Source: Chryseobacterium tagetis
GTDB lineage: Bacteria; Bacteroidota; Bacteroidia; Flavobacteriales; Weeksellaceae
NCBI RefSeq assembly: GCF_016735585.2
Contig: NZ_JAERSE020000001.1
Coordinates: forward strand, 992,001-1,056,000
Reading direction: 5' to 3'
DNA length: 64,000 nucleotides
The position numbers were made by a program, and so were the translations under genes. The notes below the pieces were generated by a model. That model had not been told where the DNA came from. It made no database searches and was given only the letters and a program-made list of their open reading frames with translations. This document shows positions 46,380 to 54,985 of the stretch, in pieces. The number at the start of each line of letters is the position of its first letter. Positions within the stretch are counted from its first letter, which is position 1.

Positions 46380-46481
46380 CCGTTCAAAAAATCTTATTTT
46401 TACATGGATAAACAGAGAGATTTTTGTTTATTTAATTTTACTAAAAATTTTAAAAAAATTGTCAAAATAATTTTTGAACGG
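46380..46481. repeat. Spaced inverted repeat CCGTTCAAAAA / TTTTTGAACGG
   Basis: CCGTTCAAAAA (46380-46390) and its exact complement (46471-46481) lie 80 bases apart between the GLPGLI gene and the small secreted protein gene. They could form a long hairpin or be two copies of a regulator site. Confidence 0.5.
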
Positions 46482-46538
46482 TCAGTAGTATTATTTTAGA
46501 TTAAATATTTAATCTAAGCCAATTTAATTAAATAATAA

Positions 46539-46835
46539 TTAAGGATTAAAAGTACTATCAATCATACAATAATTATTCTGAATTTGCTCTGCCCAGTATA
46601 TCCATTGCATAGGTGTCCAATCCTGACAAGTATATGCGGCTGTACATGTTACAGAAACAGCGAGACATTGACGCTGTTTTTTATTTTTGGCATTTGAAGT
46701 TTTTGTAATTTGTCTGCTTGAAACAACTTCTTTATTGTTTTGTGATTTTTTATCACTTTCTTTCACTGAAGTGACTGTATTTGCACTAATAAAACTTGCT
46801 GTAAAAATTCCAGCAATCAAAATAATTTTTTTCAT
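46539..46835 (-). CDS. Small secreted protein with four C-terminal cysteines
   Basis: The 98-aa product has a signal peptide (MKKIILIAGIFTASFISA), a Lys/Ser/Asn-rich spacer, and a C-terminal part with four cysteines: QRQCLAVSVTCTAAYTCQDW and NNYC. Two disulfides are likely in the exported form. Composition changes sharply between the polar spacer (residues 20-55) and the aromatic, Cys-bearing tail, like a leader plus core. I recognise no family. It is the gene before the GLPGLI gene on the same strand. Confidence 0.7.
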   Translation of the reverse strand: MKKIILIAGIFTASFISANTVTSVKESDKKSQNNKEVVSSRQITKTSNAKNKKQRQCLAVSVTCTAAYTCQDWTPMQWIYWAEQIQNNYCMIDSTFNP

Positions 46836-47040
46836 TGTAATAAATTTTTTAAAAAGTTAAATTTGTGTTTAAACGTAATGTGCACTTGGTTTGAACTTTT
46901 CAAAGAAAAGAAATAACAAGAAAGCACAAAAATAAAATAGGAATAAAAGTCACTTTTAATAGAAAATTTATTATTTTGAATATTAAATTAAATACTAATA
47001 ATCAATACATTATATAATAATTATTTCACATAATTTTGAT
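46836..47040. other. AT-rich intergenic region
   Basis: The 205 bases upstream of the small secreted protein gene are extremely AT-rich and contain no recognisable gene or clear terminator. They should contain its promoter. Confidence 0.4.
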
Positions 47041-47397
47041 TTAAATTATATTTAATATCTCTTCTTTTGCTTTTTTGGTCAAAGAATTAAATACCAGATC
47101 ATACGACTGATCGATCATTTTTAAAATCAAATCCCTTTTCAAACCATCTACCATTACGGAGTTCCAATGTGTTTTATTCATGTGAAATGCCCCTGTGATT
47201 TGCGGATATTGTTCACGGAGTTCAGCACTCCATTCCGGATCGGTTTTTACATTGATTCCTAAAGGTTGTTTTTCTAGAGCCATCAGTAAAAACATTTTCG
47301 TTCCCACTTTCATTACAAGCGTTTCATTATCGAAAGGAAAACTTTCAGTCACTCCTTTTTTGGCAAGGCAATAGTCTAAAATTTCGTTGGCATCCAT
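47041..47397 (-). CDS. MmcQ/YjbR-family protein
   Basis: The 118-aa protein fits MmcQ/YjbR: it starts EILDYCLAKKGVTESFPFDN, continues LVMKVGTKMFLLMALEKQPL and NVKTDPEWSAELREQYPQIT, and has HMNKTHWNSVMVDGLKRDLI. The fold (CyaY-like) is often described as DNA-binding, but a function is not established. It is divergent from the NAD(P)-binding protein gene, with promoter elements for both in the 94-base gap. Confidence 0.9.
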   Translation of the reverse strand: MDANEILDYCLAKKGVTESFPFDNETLVMKVGTKMFLLMALEKQPLGINVKTDPEWSAELREQYPQITGAFHMNKTHWNSVMVDGLKRDLILKMIDQSYDLVFNSLTKKAKEEILNII

Positions 47398-47438
47398 ATT
47401 TTGTGAGCAGTCTTGTGATTTTTTATAAAACTTTACTT

Positions 47439-47446
47439 CAAATTTA
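47439..47446 (-). promoter_or_regulatory. -7 promoter element of the MmcQ/YjbR gene
   Basis: On the minus strand this reads TAAATTTG, a TAnnTTTG element 41 bases before the ATG at 47397. Confidence 0.45.
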
Positions 47447-47491
47447 GTAAATTTAAGAAAGAAACATCATCACTACAAACAACACAATTTT

Positions 47492-48148
47492 ATGAAAGCT
47501 TTGGTCATCGGCGCTACAGGTGCTACAGGAAAAGATCTGGTCAATCAGTTACTCAATGATAAGGATTTTGAAACAGTAGATGTTTTTGTCAGAAAACCAA
47601 TTGATATTCAAAACAATAAGCTCAACGTCCATATTGTCAATTTTGAAAAACCTGAGGAATGGAAAAACAGCGTAACAGGAGATGTTGCCTTTTCCTGTCT
47701 GGGAACCACTTTAAAAGCGGCCGGAAGTAAAGAGGCTCAGCGAAAAGTGGATTACGATTATCAATACGAATTTGCAAAAGCTGCCAAAGAAAATAACGTA
47801 GAGGATTATATTTTAGTCTCGGCTTACGGAGCCAATCCGAAATCTAAGATCTTTTATTCTAAAATGAAAGGAGAACTGGAAGAAGCTGTAAAACAGCTTC
47901 ATTTTACTAAAATCACCATTTTCAAACCCGGAATACTGGAAAGAAAGGATTCAGACAGAGTCGGAGAAGTGTTAGGAAGCAGAATTGTAAAATTTGCCAA
48001 TAAATTAGGCTTATTGGAAAGTCAAAAGCCTTTACCTACCAATATTTTAGCTAAAGCAATGATTAAATCTTCTAAGATAAAAAGCAACGGCTACTCTAGT
48101 ATTAAACTGGGAAATATCTTTTGTTTTGCTGAGAAAAGTAATGAGTAA
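47492..48148 (+). CDS. NAD(P)-binding Rossmann-fold oxidoreductase-like protein
   Basis: The 218-aa protein has an atypical short-chain dehydrogenase fold: ALVIGATGATGKDLVNQLL is the nucleotide-binding GxxGxxG loop, FSCLGTTLKAAGSKEAQRKV resembles the HTATIP2/NmrA-like branch, and YILVSAYGANPKSKIFYSKM contains Tyr/Lys of the active-site region. The substrate is unknown. It is a single-gene unit ended by a very strong hairpin. Confidence 0.85.
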   Translation: MKALVIGATGATGKDLVNQLLNDKDFETVDVFVRKPIDIQNNKLNVHIVNFEKPEEWKNSVTGDVAFSCLGTTLKAAGSKEAQRKVDYDYQYEFAKAAKENNVEDYILVSAYGANPKSKIFYSKMKGELEEAVKQLHFTKITIFKPGILERKDSDRVGEVLGSRIVKFANKLGLLESQKPLPTNILAKAMIKSSKIKSNGYSSIKLGNIFCFAEKSNE

Positions 48149-48186
48149 TCCCGAATAAATTTTATAAACTCTTATTCATATAAAAA

Positions 48187-48233
48187 TTTCAACCCCACTT
48201 AACCAAATTTTATCAAGTTAAGTGGGGTTGAAA
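48187..48233. terminator. Strong bidirectional terminator
   Basis: A perfect 17-base stem, TTTCAACCCCACTTAAC with GTTAAGTGGGGTTGAAA, lies between two convergent genes. It is the longest perfect hairpin in the window. Confidence 0.92.
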
Positions 48234-48254
48234 ATAATTATTTATTAATCTTTC

Positions 48255-48833
48255 TTATTTCAAATACTTCGTAATTGCTTCATCCGTTGGTTTTGTAGAA
48301 CTTACAAAAGAATCGATAAGCTTTCCGTTTTCGTCAATTAAGAATTTTGTAAAGTTCCAAGCGATTGTTGAATTTTTTACTCCGTTTAATTCTTTTTCTG
48401 TTAAATATTTAAAGATGGGAGCTGTATCATCGCCTTTTACAGAAACTTTTGCCGCCATTGGGAAAGTTACTCCATAGTTTTTTTGACAAAAAGCTCCTAT
48501 TTCATGGTTTGTTCCAGGTTCCTGTCCTCCAAAATTATTTGCAGGGAAGCCAACCACCACTACTTTATCTTTATATTCTTCATATACTTTTTCAAGATCA
48601 GCGTATTGCGGAGTAAATCCACATTCTGAAGCTGTATTTACGATAAGGATTTTCTTACCTTTAAAATCTGCAAAATTGATTTGTTTTCCTTCTTCCAAGG
48701 CATCAACTTTAAAATCATAAATTGATTTTCCCATAAGTTCTTTGGTTTTAGCTTTAGACACTTCGCTTTTTTTCTGAGCGCAACTATTCAAAAATGCTAC
48801 AAAGGAAAGTAGCAGTATAAAGAGCTTTTTCAT
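48255..48833 (-). CDS. Glutathione peroxidase-family lipoprotein
   Basis: The 192-aa protein has a lipoprotein signal (LLLSFVAFLNSCAQKK, lipidated Cys18) and a thioredoxin-fold peroxidase domain. The peroxidatic residue is Cys71 in LIVNTASECGFTPQYADLEK, with the family motifs GFPANNFGGQEPG (Gln) and IAWNFTKFLID (Trp-Asn). A Cys rather than selenocysteine means it probably uses thioredoxin. It would reduce lipid or organic peroxides at the cell envelope. It is followed on the same strand by nothing else and preceded by a lipoprotein-like gene 15 bases upstream. Confidence 0.94.
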   Translation of the reverse strand: MKKLFILLLSFVAFLNSCAQKKSEVSKAKTKELMGKSIYDFKVDALEEGKQINFADFKGKKILIVNTASECGFTPQYADLEKVYEEYKDKVVVVGFPANNFGGQEPGTNHEIGAFCQKNYGVTFPMAAKVSVKGDDTAPIFKYLTEKELNGVKNSTIAWNFTKFLIDENGKLIDSFVSSTKPTDEAITKYLK

Positions 48834-48848
48834 TTTTTATTATTTTAT

Positions 48849-49511
48849 TTAGAACTTGAAAATATTGGCCGGAAATACTTTATTGATTTCTATTTTGTTT
48901 AATAACAACACATAATCACCATCTTTTTTAGGACTCGAAGATTCTATTCTGAAAGGCATCTCAAGATTTCCCACTTTTCTGTAATCAGAATAATCTAATG
49001 TTTCCTCTTTTTTTATTTCTCTCAGCAACATATAGGTTTTGCTGTCAAAATAATAAATGTTTTTGTTGACATTTTTAGTTAATTCAACTTTGTAGCAATA
49101 AATATTCCCGATTTTTTCTTTTCCTGCATATTTTGCTTCAAATCCTTTATTTTCCCAATCTATAAAATCATTATCAAAACTTTCAGGTTTATAATCCGCA
49201 TATTCCTGAAGTTTATTGGTTGCATAATTCATCGCATACCCTTTTACTCCATCATAGCCTTCAATAGCAGTTTCCTTATTATTAATCGTTAAAACCGTTT
49301 TCGTAAGATTAGGACGCTGCTGATAAATTTTGATCGGATATTCATCTTTGATTCCTAAAATTACCTTTCCTTGGAGTAATACTGAATTTAACAACTTCCA
49401 ATTCGTTAATCCTCCTGACAATTCAATGTTTTTATCTATAATTTCCTTTGCTGTCTGAGCCAAAGAGAAATGCGAAAATGCCAGGACGAAAACTAAAAGT
49501 AACTTCTTCAT
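48849..49511 (-). CDS. Secreted LolA/LppX-like protein, unknown function
   Basis: The 220-aa product has a signal peptide (MKKLLLVFVLAFSHFSLAQ) and starts its mature part with TAKEIIDKNIELSGGLTNWK, a pattern common to outer-membrane-lipoprotein-sorting-like (LolA-fold) proteins of Bacteroidetes. Later segments such as YCYKVELTKNVNKNIYYFDS and YMLLREIKKEE fit the half-barrel of that fold. Its specific role is unknown. It shares a transcript with the glutathione peroxidase gene. Confidence 0.72.
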   Translation of the reverse strand: MKKLLLVFVLAFSHFSLAQTAKEIIDKNIELSGGLTNWKLLNSVLLQGKVILGIKDEYPIKIYQQRPNLTKTVLTINNKETAIEGYDGVKGYAMNYATNKLQEYADYKPESFDNDFIDWENKGFEAKYAGKEKIGNIYCYKVELTKNVNKNIYYFDSKTYMLLREIKKEETLDYSDYRKVGNLEMPFRIESSSPKKDGDYVLLLNKIEINKVFPANIFKF

Positions 49512-49529
49512 TAATTTTATTTATAAATT

Positions 49530-49537
49530 CAAATATA
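49530..49537 (-). promoter_or_regulatory. -7 promoter element of the LolA-like/peroxidase unit
   Basis: On the minus strand this reads TATATTTG, an exact TAnnTTTG, 18 bases before the ATG at 49511. Confidence 0.55.
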
Positions 49538-49602
49538 AGGCTTTTTTAATTTGAAAGTTTGAAAATGAAGCAATTTGAAAATCCAATTCTAACACTACAT
49601 TT

Positions 49603-50325
49603 TCAAATTAACTTTCTTGCTTTTTCTAGATCTTCCGGTGTATCGATCCCCACTCCGATAAAATTGGTTTCTATCAGCTTGATTTTCATTCCATATTCAA
49701 GATAACGGATGCATTCTATTTTTTCAGAGATTTCCAGCGGTTTCATTTCCAATTTTGAAAACTGAATCAAAGCATGTTTTCTGAAAGCATACACTCCTAT
49801 GTGTTTAAAATAATCTACTTTATAAGAAATTTCCCGGTGAAAAGGAATAACAGAACGACTGAAATATAAGGCAAAACCATTATTATCTGTAATTACTTTT
49901 ACATTATTAGGGTTTTCAATTTCCTCTTTTTCAGTCAGTTTTATTTTTAATGAAGCTAAAGAGATTTCCTGATTATCATCATTATGAAAAACTTCAATCA
50001 GCTGTTGTAAAGGTTCTAATTTAAGGAAAGGTTCATCTCCCTGAACATTGATCACAATATCACAGTCAATATTCTGTACCGCTTCTGCAATACGGTCGCT
50101 TCCTGTTTCGTGTTGACCTGTCATGACCGCATTTCCTCCATTTTGTACAATTTCATCAAAAATAATTTCTGAGTCTGTTGCTACAAAAACTTCATCAAAT
50201 AAACCTGTTTCCACAACATTCTGATAGGTTGTCGTAATAACTGTTTTCTCACCTAACATCTGCATCAGCTTTGCAGGAAAACGACTTGCTTCATAACGAG
50301 CAGGAATAACTGCGATAATTTTCAT
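49603..50325 (-). CDS. kdsB: CMP-KDO synthetase (3-deoxy-manno-octulosonate cytidylyltransferase)
   Basis: The 240-aa protein has the KdsB signatures: [20 protein letters not shown] (nucleotide binding), [40 protein letters not shown] and [20 protein letters not shown], with the C-terminal [13 protein letters not shown]. It activates KDO with CTP in the cytoplasm for lipopolysaccharide assembly. It follows a lipoprotein gene by eleven bases and an aminotransferase gene before that, so the three are probably cotranscribed. Confidence 0.96.
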   Translation of the reverse strand: MKIIAVIPARYEASRFPAKLMQMLGEKTVITTTYQNVVETGLFDEVFVATDSEIIFDEIVQNGGNAVMTGQHETGSDRIAEAVQNIDCDIVINVQGDEPFLKLEPLQQLIEVFHNDDNQEISLASLKIKLTEKEEIENPNNVKVITDNNGFALYFSRSVIPFHREISYKVDYFKHIGVYAFRKHALIQFSKLEMKPLEISEKIECIRYLEYGMKIKLIETNFIGVGIDTPEDLEKARKLI

Positions 50326-50336
50326 TAAATTGAGGA

Positions 50337-51047
50337 TTAATCTTTATTATTATACTTAAAAAAATAAACAATTTCAGGATCTGAAGAATCACTATTGAAA
50401 AAAGTTACTTCAGGCTTGTTTTTAAGTTTTATTCCATTGAATTTAGCTCTTATAATATTATTAGCCAACAACTTAAGTTCAATAGAAACAAAATCCGGAT
50501 CATAATCGAATTTATCAAAATCAGAAGCTTTGATTATCTTCATAAACAATTGATAATTAATAGAATCTTTTGTTTTATATGTAAATCCATAATTATATCC
50601 TAAACCATCAAATTTAAATAATTGAGAACCTTTATCGAACTCAAAATTTCTAAATCTTTCTAATTTTGAACGACAGTTTTTTAATAATCCCCATTGTGAA
50701 TCTGAAATAGGCTTTGGAAGATCACCGATTTTTTTTACAACAAATTCATTTCCATCTATCAAACCGGGATATACAGCAAATGTATTTTTATTTATGATAA
50801 GTTTATTCAATTTTTTATCTGGTCCTAAATCCAGTTCTAAAATTTTGACACTGTCTTTGTCTTTAATAACTTTAGCATCGGCTGTTCCGTATTTGCTTGA
50901 AAATTTATATCTATTAAAATACGTATGCTTTATAGTAATAGAATCACATGCTTTATCGATAGGATAAAGCACGTAATCATCTTTTTTGCATGAAATTACA
51001 ATAATACTTATGAGAAGTATAAATATACTTTCTTTAAAGTATTTCAT
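50337..51047 (-). CDS. Hypothetical lipoprotein
   Basis: The 236-aa product has a lipoprotein signal ([19 protein letters not shown], lipidated Cys20). The mature part contains [20 protein letters not shown] and [20 protein letters not shown] among other strands and looks like a small surface or periplasmic beta-rich protein. I recognise no family. It lies between an aminotransferase gene (8 bases upstream) and kdsB (11 bases downstream) on the same strand. Confidence 0.78.
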   Translation of the reverse strand: MKYFKESIFILLISIIVISCKKDDYVLYPIDKACDSITIKHTYFNRYKFSSKYGTADAKVIKDKDSVKILELDLGPDKKLNKLIINKNTFAVYPGLIDGNEFVVKKIGDLPKPISDSQWGLLKNCRSKLERFRNFEFDKGSQLFKFDGLGYNYGFTYKTKDSINYQLFMKIIKASDFDKFDYDPDFVSIELKLLANNIIRAKFNGIKLKNKPEVTFFNSDSSDPEIVYFFKYNNKD

Positions 51048-51055
51048 AGTTTAAG

Positions 51056-52309
51056 TTATTTCAAAGCATTCAAAGCATTCTCTAATTTCGGCATCATTGC
51101 AGAAATCTCATCCGTTGCCAAACCTCCTACAGAAGCTCTGAACCAAGGCTCAGATTTCTCTTCTCCGAAAGCAGAGAAAGGAACCAAAGCCACTCCTGCC
51201 TCATTGATTAAATAGAATACCAAATCAGAAGAATTCTCGATAACTGCTCTATCTGGTTTAGTTTTTCCGATATAATCTAATTTGATTGTAAGATAAAGTG
51301 CTCCCATCGGTTCAATACTGTCAACAGCAAGACCTTTTCCTTTTAAATCCTGGATTCCACCGTGAAGAACTTTTAAGCTAGCTTCCAGTTTTCCTTTGAA
51401 ATCTTCAACGAAAGCATTTACTTCTTCCGGATTTTCGTAATATTTTGCAGTAGCTTCCTGTTCCGGTTTTGGTGCCCAAGCTCCAACGTGCGTTAGAAGA
51501 GCTTTCATTTTATCCAAAATATGAGCCGGACCGAATCCCCATCCTACACGAACTCCAGTCGCAGCAAGGCATTTTGAGATCCCGTCAATATAAATTGTAT
51601 AGTCTCTCATTTCAGGGAAAAGAGAAACAGGATCTACGTGTTCTGCACCAAAAGTAAGGTTAGAATAGATTTGGTCATACATTAAGTATAACGGCTTTTC
51701 GTCTTCTCCTCTTTTCTTATTTTCTTCTAAAATTAGCTCACAAATCTCTGAAAGCTGCTCTTTTGTGAACATTGTTCCTGTTGGGTTCAATGGAGAACAA
51801 AGCGCCACTAAAACCGCTCCTGATAAATGAGGTCTTAAATCATCCGCAGTCGGAAGAAAATTATTTTCAGGGGTTGTCTTCACTTCTACAGCATCTGCTG
51901 AAGTAAGGTAAGCATAGTGATTATTGTTCCAAGATGGTGTAGGATACACTACTTTATCTCCTTCATCAACGATTGTTTTGTAAACCGCATAGATCAATGG
52001 TCTTGAACCTGCCGTAATCAAAATATCGTTTGGTGAATAATCAAGATTCCATCTGGTTTTTAAGTCTTTAGAAACTTCTTTTCTTAAAGATAAAAGTCCG
52101 TTTGCAGGCGGATAATTTGTCAGATTATTCTGATAAGCTTTCTGAATTTCCTCCTTCAATTTTGCAGGGATCGGATAAATATTAGAATTTAAATCACCAA
52201 TCGTAAGATTCGCAATCTCCGCTCCTTTTGCCTTTAAATCATTTACTTCATTACCAATTTTTACAATTTCAGAACCAATCAGGTTCGCCGCTAATTTTGA
52301 AACTTTCAC
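51056..52309 (-). CDS. Class I/II pyridoxal phosphate-dependent aminotransferase
   Basis: The 417-aa protein is a fold-type I aminotransferase of the aspartate aminotransferase superfamily: ILITAGSRPLIYAVYKTIVD, N175 in LCSPLNPTGTMF, D212 in LYLMYDQIYSNLTF, K246 in YIDGISKCLAATGVRVGWGF and the substrate-carboxylate arginine in WFRASVGG. The amino acid substrate is not evident. The start codon is GTG at 52309, with the conserved N-terminal KVSKLAANLIGSEIV immediately after it. The upstream gap holds an inverted AT-rich repeat. Confidence 0.92.
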   Translation of the reverse strand: MKVSKLAANLIGSEIVKIGNEVNDLKAKGAEIANLTIGDLNSNIYPIPAKLKEEIQKAYQNNLTNYPPANGLLSLRKEVSKDLKTRWNLDYSPNDILITAGSRPLIYAVYKTIVDEGDKVVYPTPSWNNNHYAYLTSADAVEVKTTPENNFLPTADDLRPHLSGAVLVALCSPLNPTGTMFTKEQLSEICELILEENKKRGEDEKPLYLMYDQIYSNLTFGAEHVDPVSLFPEMRDYTIYIDGISKCLAATGVRVGWGFGPAHILDKMKALLTHVGAWAPKPEQEATAKYYENPEEVNAFVEDFKGKLEASLKVLHGGIQDLKGKGLAVDSIEPMGALYLTIKLDYIGKTKPDRAVIENSSDLVFYLINEAGVALVPFSAFGEEKSEPWFRASVGGLATDEISAMMPKLENALNALK

Positions 52310-52340
52310 TTTATTTTAAATTTAGAATTATATTTATTAA

Positions 52341-52430
52341 AATTATGAGTTATCAATTATGAATTATAAGTTTTAATCACTTTAAAAAAGAGTAACAAGC
52401 TCATAATTCATAATTTAAAACTTATAACTC
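52341..52430. repeat. AT-rich inverted repeat before the aminotransferase gene
   Basis: TTATAAGTTTTAA (52364-52376) and its exact complement TTAAAACTTATAA (52415-52427) are surrounded by several ATTATGAATTAT and CATAATTCATAATT units. It looks like an intergenic repeat of the kind recurring in flavobacterial genomes. Confidence 0.5.
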
Positions 52431-52435
52431 TTTAT

Positions 52436-54151
52436 TTACGTTAGTTGTAAATCATTTTTTACCTGGTTAATTTTCTCTTCCAAAGATTTTAATTTTTCTC
52501 TGAAATCTGCTTCAGAGGTAATAGAATCTTTTACAGATACATAAAATTTAATCTTTGGTTCTGTTCCTGAAGGTCTTACACAAACTTTCGTTCCGTCCTG
52601 AGTGTAATAGATCAATACATTCGATTTTGGAATATCATCCATTACTTTTTTCTCATTTGCAGAAACAATGAAATTGGTTTGTTCTTTAAAGTCTTTCACT
52701 TGTTCAACCAATGAACCTGCCAATTCTTTCGGTGGGTTTTCACGGAAATTCTTCATCATATTCTGAATTTCTTCTGCTCCGTCTCTTCCCTTTCTTACAA
52801 GGTTGATCAACCCTTCGTAGTACATTCCCAATTCCTGATAGATTTCGATCATGTATTGGTACATTGTTCTTCCGTTAGCTTTACACCAAGCTGCAATTTC
52901 GCAGGCTAAAAGGATACTTCCGCAAGAATCTTTATCACGAACGAAATCTCCGGTCATGAATCCGAAACTTTCTTCTCCTCCACAAATGAATTTTTCTTTT
53001 CCTTCGAAATCACGAATCATTTTCCCAATCCATTTGAATCCGGTTAATCCAACTTTGCAGTCAACTCCGAATTTTTGGGCAATATCAAAGAAAATATCTG
53101 AAGTTACGATCGTAGAACCAATGAATTCTTTTCCTGTAATCTTTCCTTGCTTTTGCCATTCATTCAAAATGTAATAGGTAAGGATTGTATTGGTTTGGTT
53201 TCCATTTAACAATTCAATTTCTCCATCCAGATTTCTAACTGCAATACCCAATCTGTCACCATCCGGATCTGTTCCGATCACGATATCTGCGTTTGTAATT
53301 TTAGCAAGATCCATTGCCATTTCCAATGCAGCCGGTTCTTCAGGGTTTGGAGAAGCTACTGTCGGGAAATTTCCACTAGGAATCATTTGTTCTCTAACTA
53401 AATCTACTTTTTTGAAACCTGCTTTTTCTAATGCTTTTGGCACCGTTGTATAAGTTGTTCCGTGGATGGATGTGAAAACAATATTTAAATTTCCTTTACC
53501 AACATCCTGATAGGTAGAATTTTCGATACATGCATCGATATAAACGTCGTCCTGCTCTTCACCTACCCATTCGATCAAATCATCATTTCCGTTAAATTTA
53601 ATTTCTTCAAATTTTACAGAATATACTTCATTGATAATCGCTTCATCATTTGGCGGAACGATTTGCGCTCCGTCATTCCAATATACTTTGTAACCGTTAT
53701 ATTCCGGTGGATTGTGAGAAGCTGTCAACACAATTCCTCCATTACATTTTTTATCTCGTACTGTAAAAGACAATTCCGGAGTCGGTCTGTGATTTTTGAA
53801 CAGCAATACTTTAATTCCGTTTGCCGTCAAAACATCTGCTACCAATTTTCCGAATTCTTTTGAGTTATTTCTAACATCATAAGCAATCGCAACTTTGATT
53901 TCTTCTCCTTCAAACTGCTTTAACATATAATTCGCAAGTCCCTGTGTTGCTTGACCTAACGTGTATTTATTTAAACGATTGGTTCCGACACCCATAACCC
54001 CTCTCATTCCTCCTGTTCCAAACTCCAATTCTCTGTAAAAAGAATCTTCCAGATCTGGAGAATTGCTGTCTATTAATGATTGAACAGCATCTCTTGTCTC
54101 CTTATCGAAGGTATCAGCTAACCAAAGTTTAGCCTTTTCTAATGTTGTCAT
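52436..54151 (-). CDS. Phosphoglucomutase/phosphomannomutase family enzyme
   Basis: The 571-aa protein is a complete alpha-D-phosphohexomutase. The catalytic phosphoserine is S145 in GGIVLTASHNPPEYNGYKVY, the magnesium loop is D295/D297/D299 in VIGTDPDGDRLGIAV, the sugar-specificity loop is ICGGEESFGFMTGDF, and the phosphate-binding loop is VCVRPSGTEPKIKFYV. The 'GEESFGF' loop and size fit the long bacterial PgcA-type group, so it probably interconverts glucose-1- and -6-phosphate; phosphomannose or pentose substrates cannot be excluded. Confidence 0.94.
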   Translation of the reverse strand: MTTLEKAKLWLADTFDKETRDAVQSLIDSNSPDLEDSFYRELEFGTGGMRGVMGVGTNRLNKYTLGQATQGLANYMLKQFEGEEIKVAIAYDVRNNSKEFGKLVADVLTANGIKVLLFKNHRPTPELSFTVRDKKCNGGIVLTASHNPPEYNGYKVYWNDGAQIVPPNDEAIINEVYSVKFEEIKFNGNDDLIEWVGEEQDDVYIDACIENSTYQDVGKGNLNIVFTSIHGTTYTTVPKALEKAGFKKVDLVREQMIPSGNFPTVASPNPEEPAALEMAMDLAKITNADIVIGTDPDGDRLGIAVRNLDGEIELLNGNQTNTILTYYILNEWQKQGKITGKEFIGSTIVTSDIFFDIAQKFGVDCKVGLTGFKWIGKMIRDFEGKEKFICGGEESFGFMTGDFVRDKDSCGSILLACEIAAWCKANGRTMYQYMIEIYQELGMYYEGLINLVRKGRDGAEEIQNMMKNFRENPPKELAGSLVEQVKDFKEQTNFIVSANEKKVMDDIPKSNVLIYYTQDGTKVCVRPSGTEPKIKFYVSVKDSITSEADFREKLKSLEEKINQVKNDLQLT

Positions 54152-54277
54152 ATTTGTATTTTATTATTTGTAAAGTTCCAGTTTTAATTTATTTTTTGCT
54201 TTGCCATTTCAAGAAACGTAAAATCTGTTTTTATATTTTAAAAGAGATTCTTCATTTCACTTATTGACAGAAAGATT

Positions 54278-54979
54278 CTAGTCTAATTTTTTATTTTCCA
54301 CTCGTGTATCTTTATCTATTTTAAAAGCACGAATCGGGTCATTATAATACAGAAGCTTTGCCGTATTCTGAACGTGGCCTTTTAATGAATCTTTTACATT
54401 AACTTCTGCATAATTTCCGTTTTTAGAATCAATTTTCAGATTTTCTATCTTCCAATAAGGAGCAATCAAACTTGCTGTATCAGAGATCTTTATCACTGCA
54501 TTTTTCGTTTGTCCCAAGAAATTAGCTCTACTTCTGTTCAGCATCTCAACTTCTGCTCTTCTTGTATTTACAGAACCCATAAATGTAGCATAATTTTTTA
54601 AATTTAATCTGAAATTATCAGTCTTAATTTCGCTAGAAATATTCATTTCTACGGAATCCGATATGGCCACTTTTTCCAGATTATATTTTGAATAAATGGT
54701 CACATTATAAAAATCTACTCCTTTTGTTCCTCTTTTTTCTTTAATGGAAAGTGTTTTATCTTCTACATCAACATCAAGATTATTGGCAATATTTGGATAG
54801 GTTTCTATTTCTACAAAGTTTTTAGATCCTCTTGCATAAAAAACCCTGAACTTCCCATCCAGGTCCAGATTTACGAATTCCGGAACATCCACATTTTTTC
54901 TTTCAATATTTCCTTTTGGAGAAACTTTCCCACAAGAAACGACAGCAACCAAAGCGAATGTGTACAATATTTTTTTCAT
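54278..54979 (-). CDS. DUF2807 lipoprotein (head GIN domain)
   Basis: The product has a lipoprotein signal (MKKILYTFALVAVVSCGKV) and a DUF2807 domain, a right-handed beta-helix-like repeat region seen in auto-transporter adhesin heads: VPEFVNLDLDGKFRVFYARG, VTIYSKYNLEKVAISDSVEM, TRRAEVEMLNRSRANFLGQT. I use the ATG at 54979; the frame also begins with a TTG six bases earlier. The role is unknown, probably on the cell surface. The stop of the DUF3667 gene lies directly in front of it, so the two are in one transcript. Confidence 0.88.
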   Translation of the reverse strand: MKKILYTFALVAVVSCGKVSPKGNIERKNVDVPEFVNLDLDGKFRVFYARGSKNFVEIETYPNIANNLDVDVEDKTLSIKEKRGTKGVDFYNVTIYSKYNLEKVAISDSVEMNISSEIKTDNFRLNLKNYATFMGSVNTRRAEVEMLNRSRANFLGQTKNAVIKISDTASLIAPYWKIENLKIDSKNGNYAEVNVKDSLKGHVQNTAKLLYYNDPIRAFKIDKDTRVENKKLD

Positions 54980-54985
54980 ATTCAA

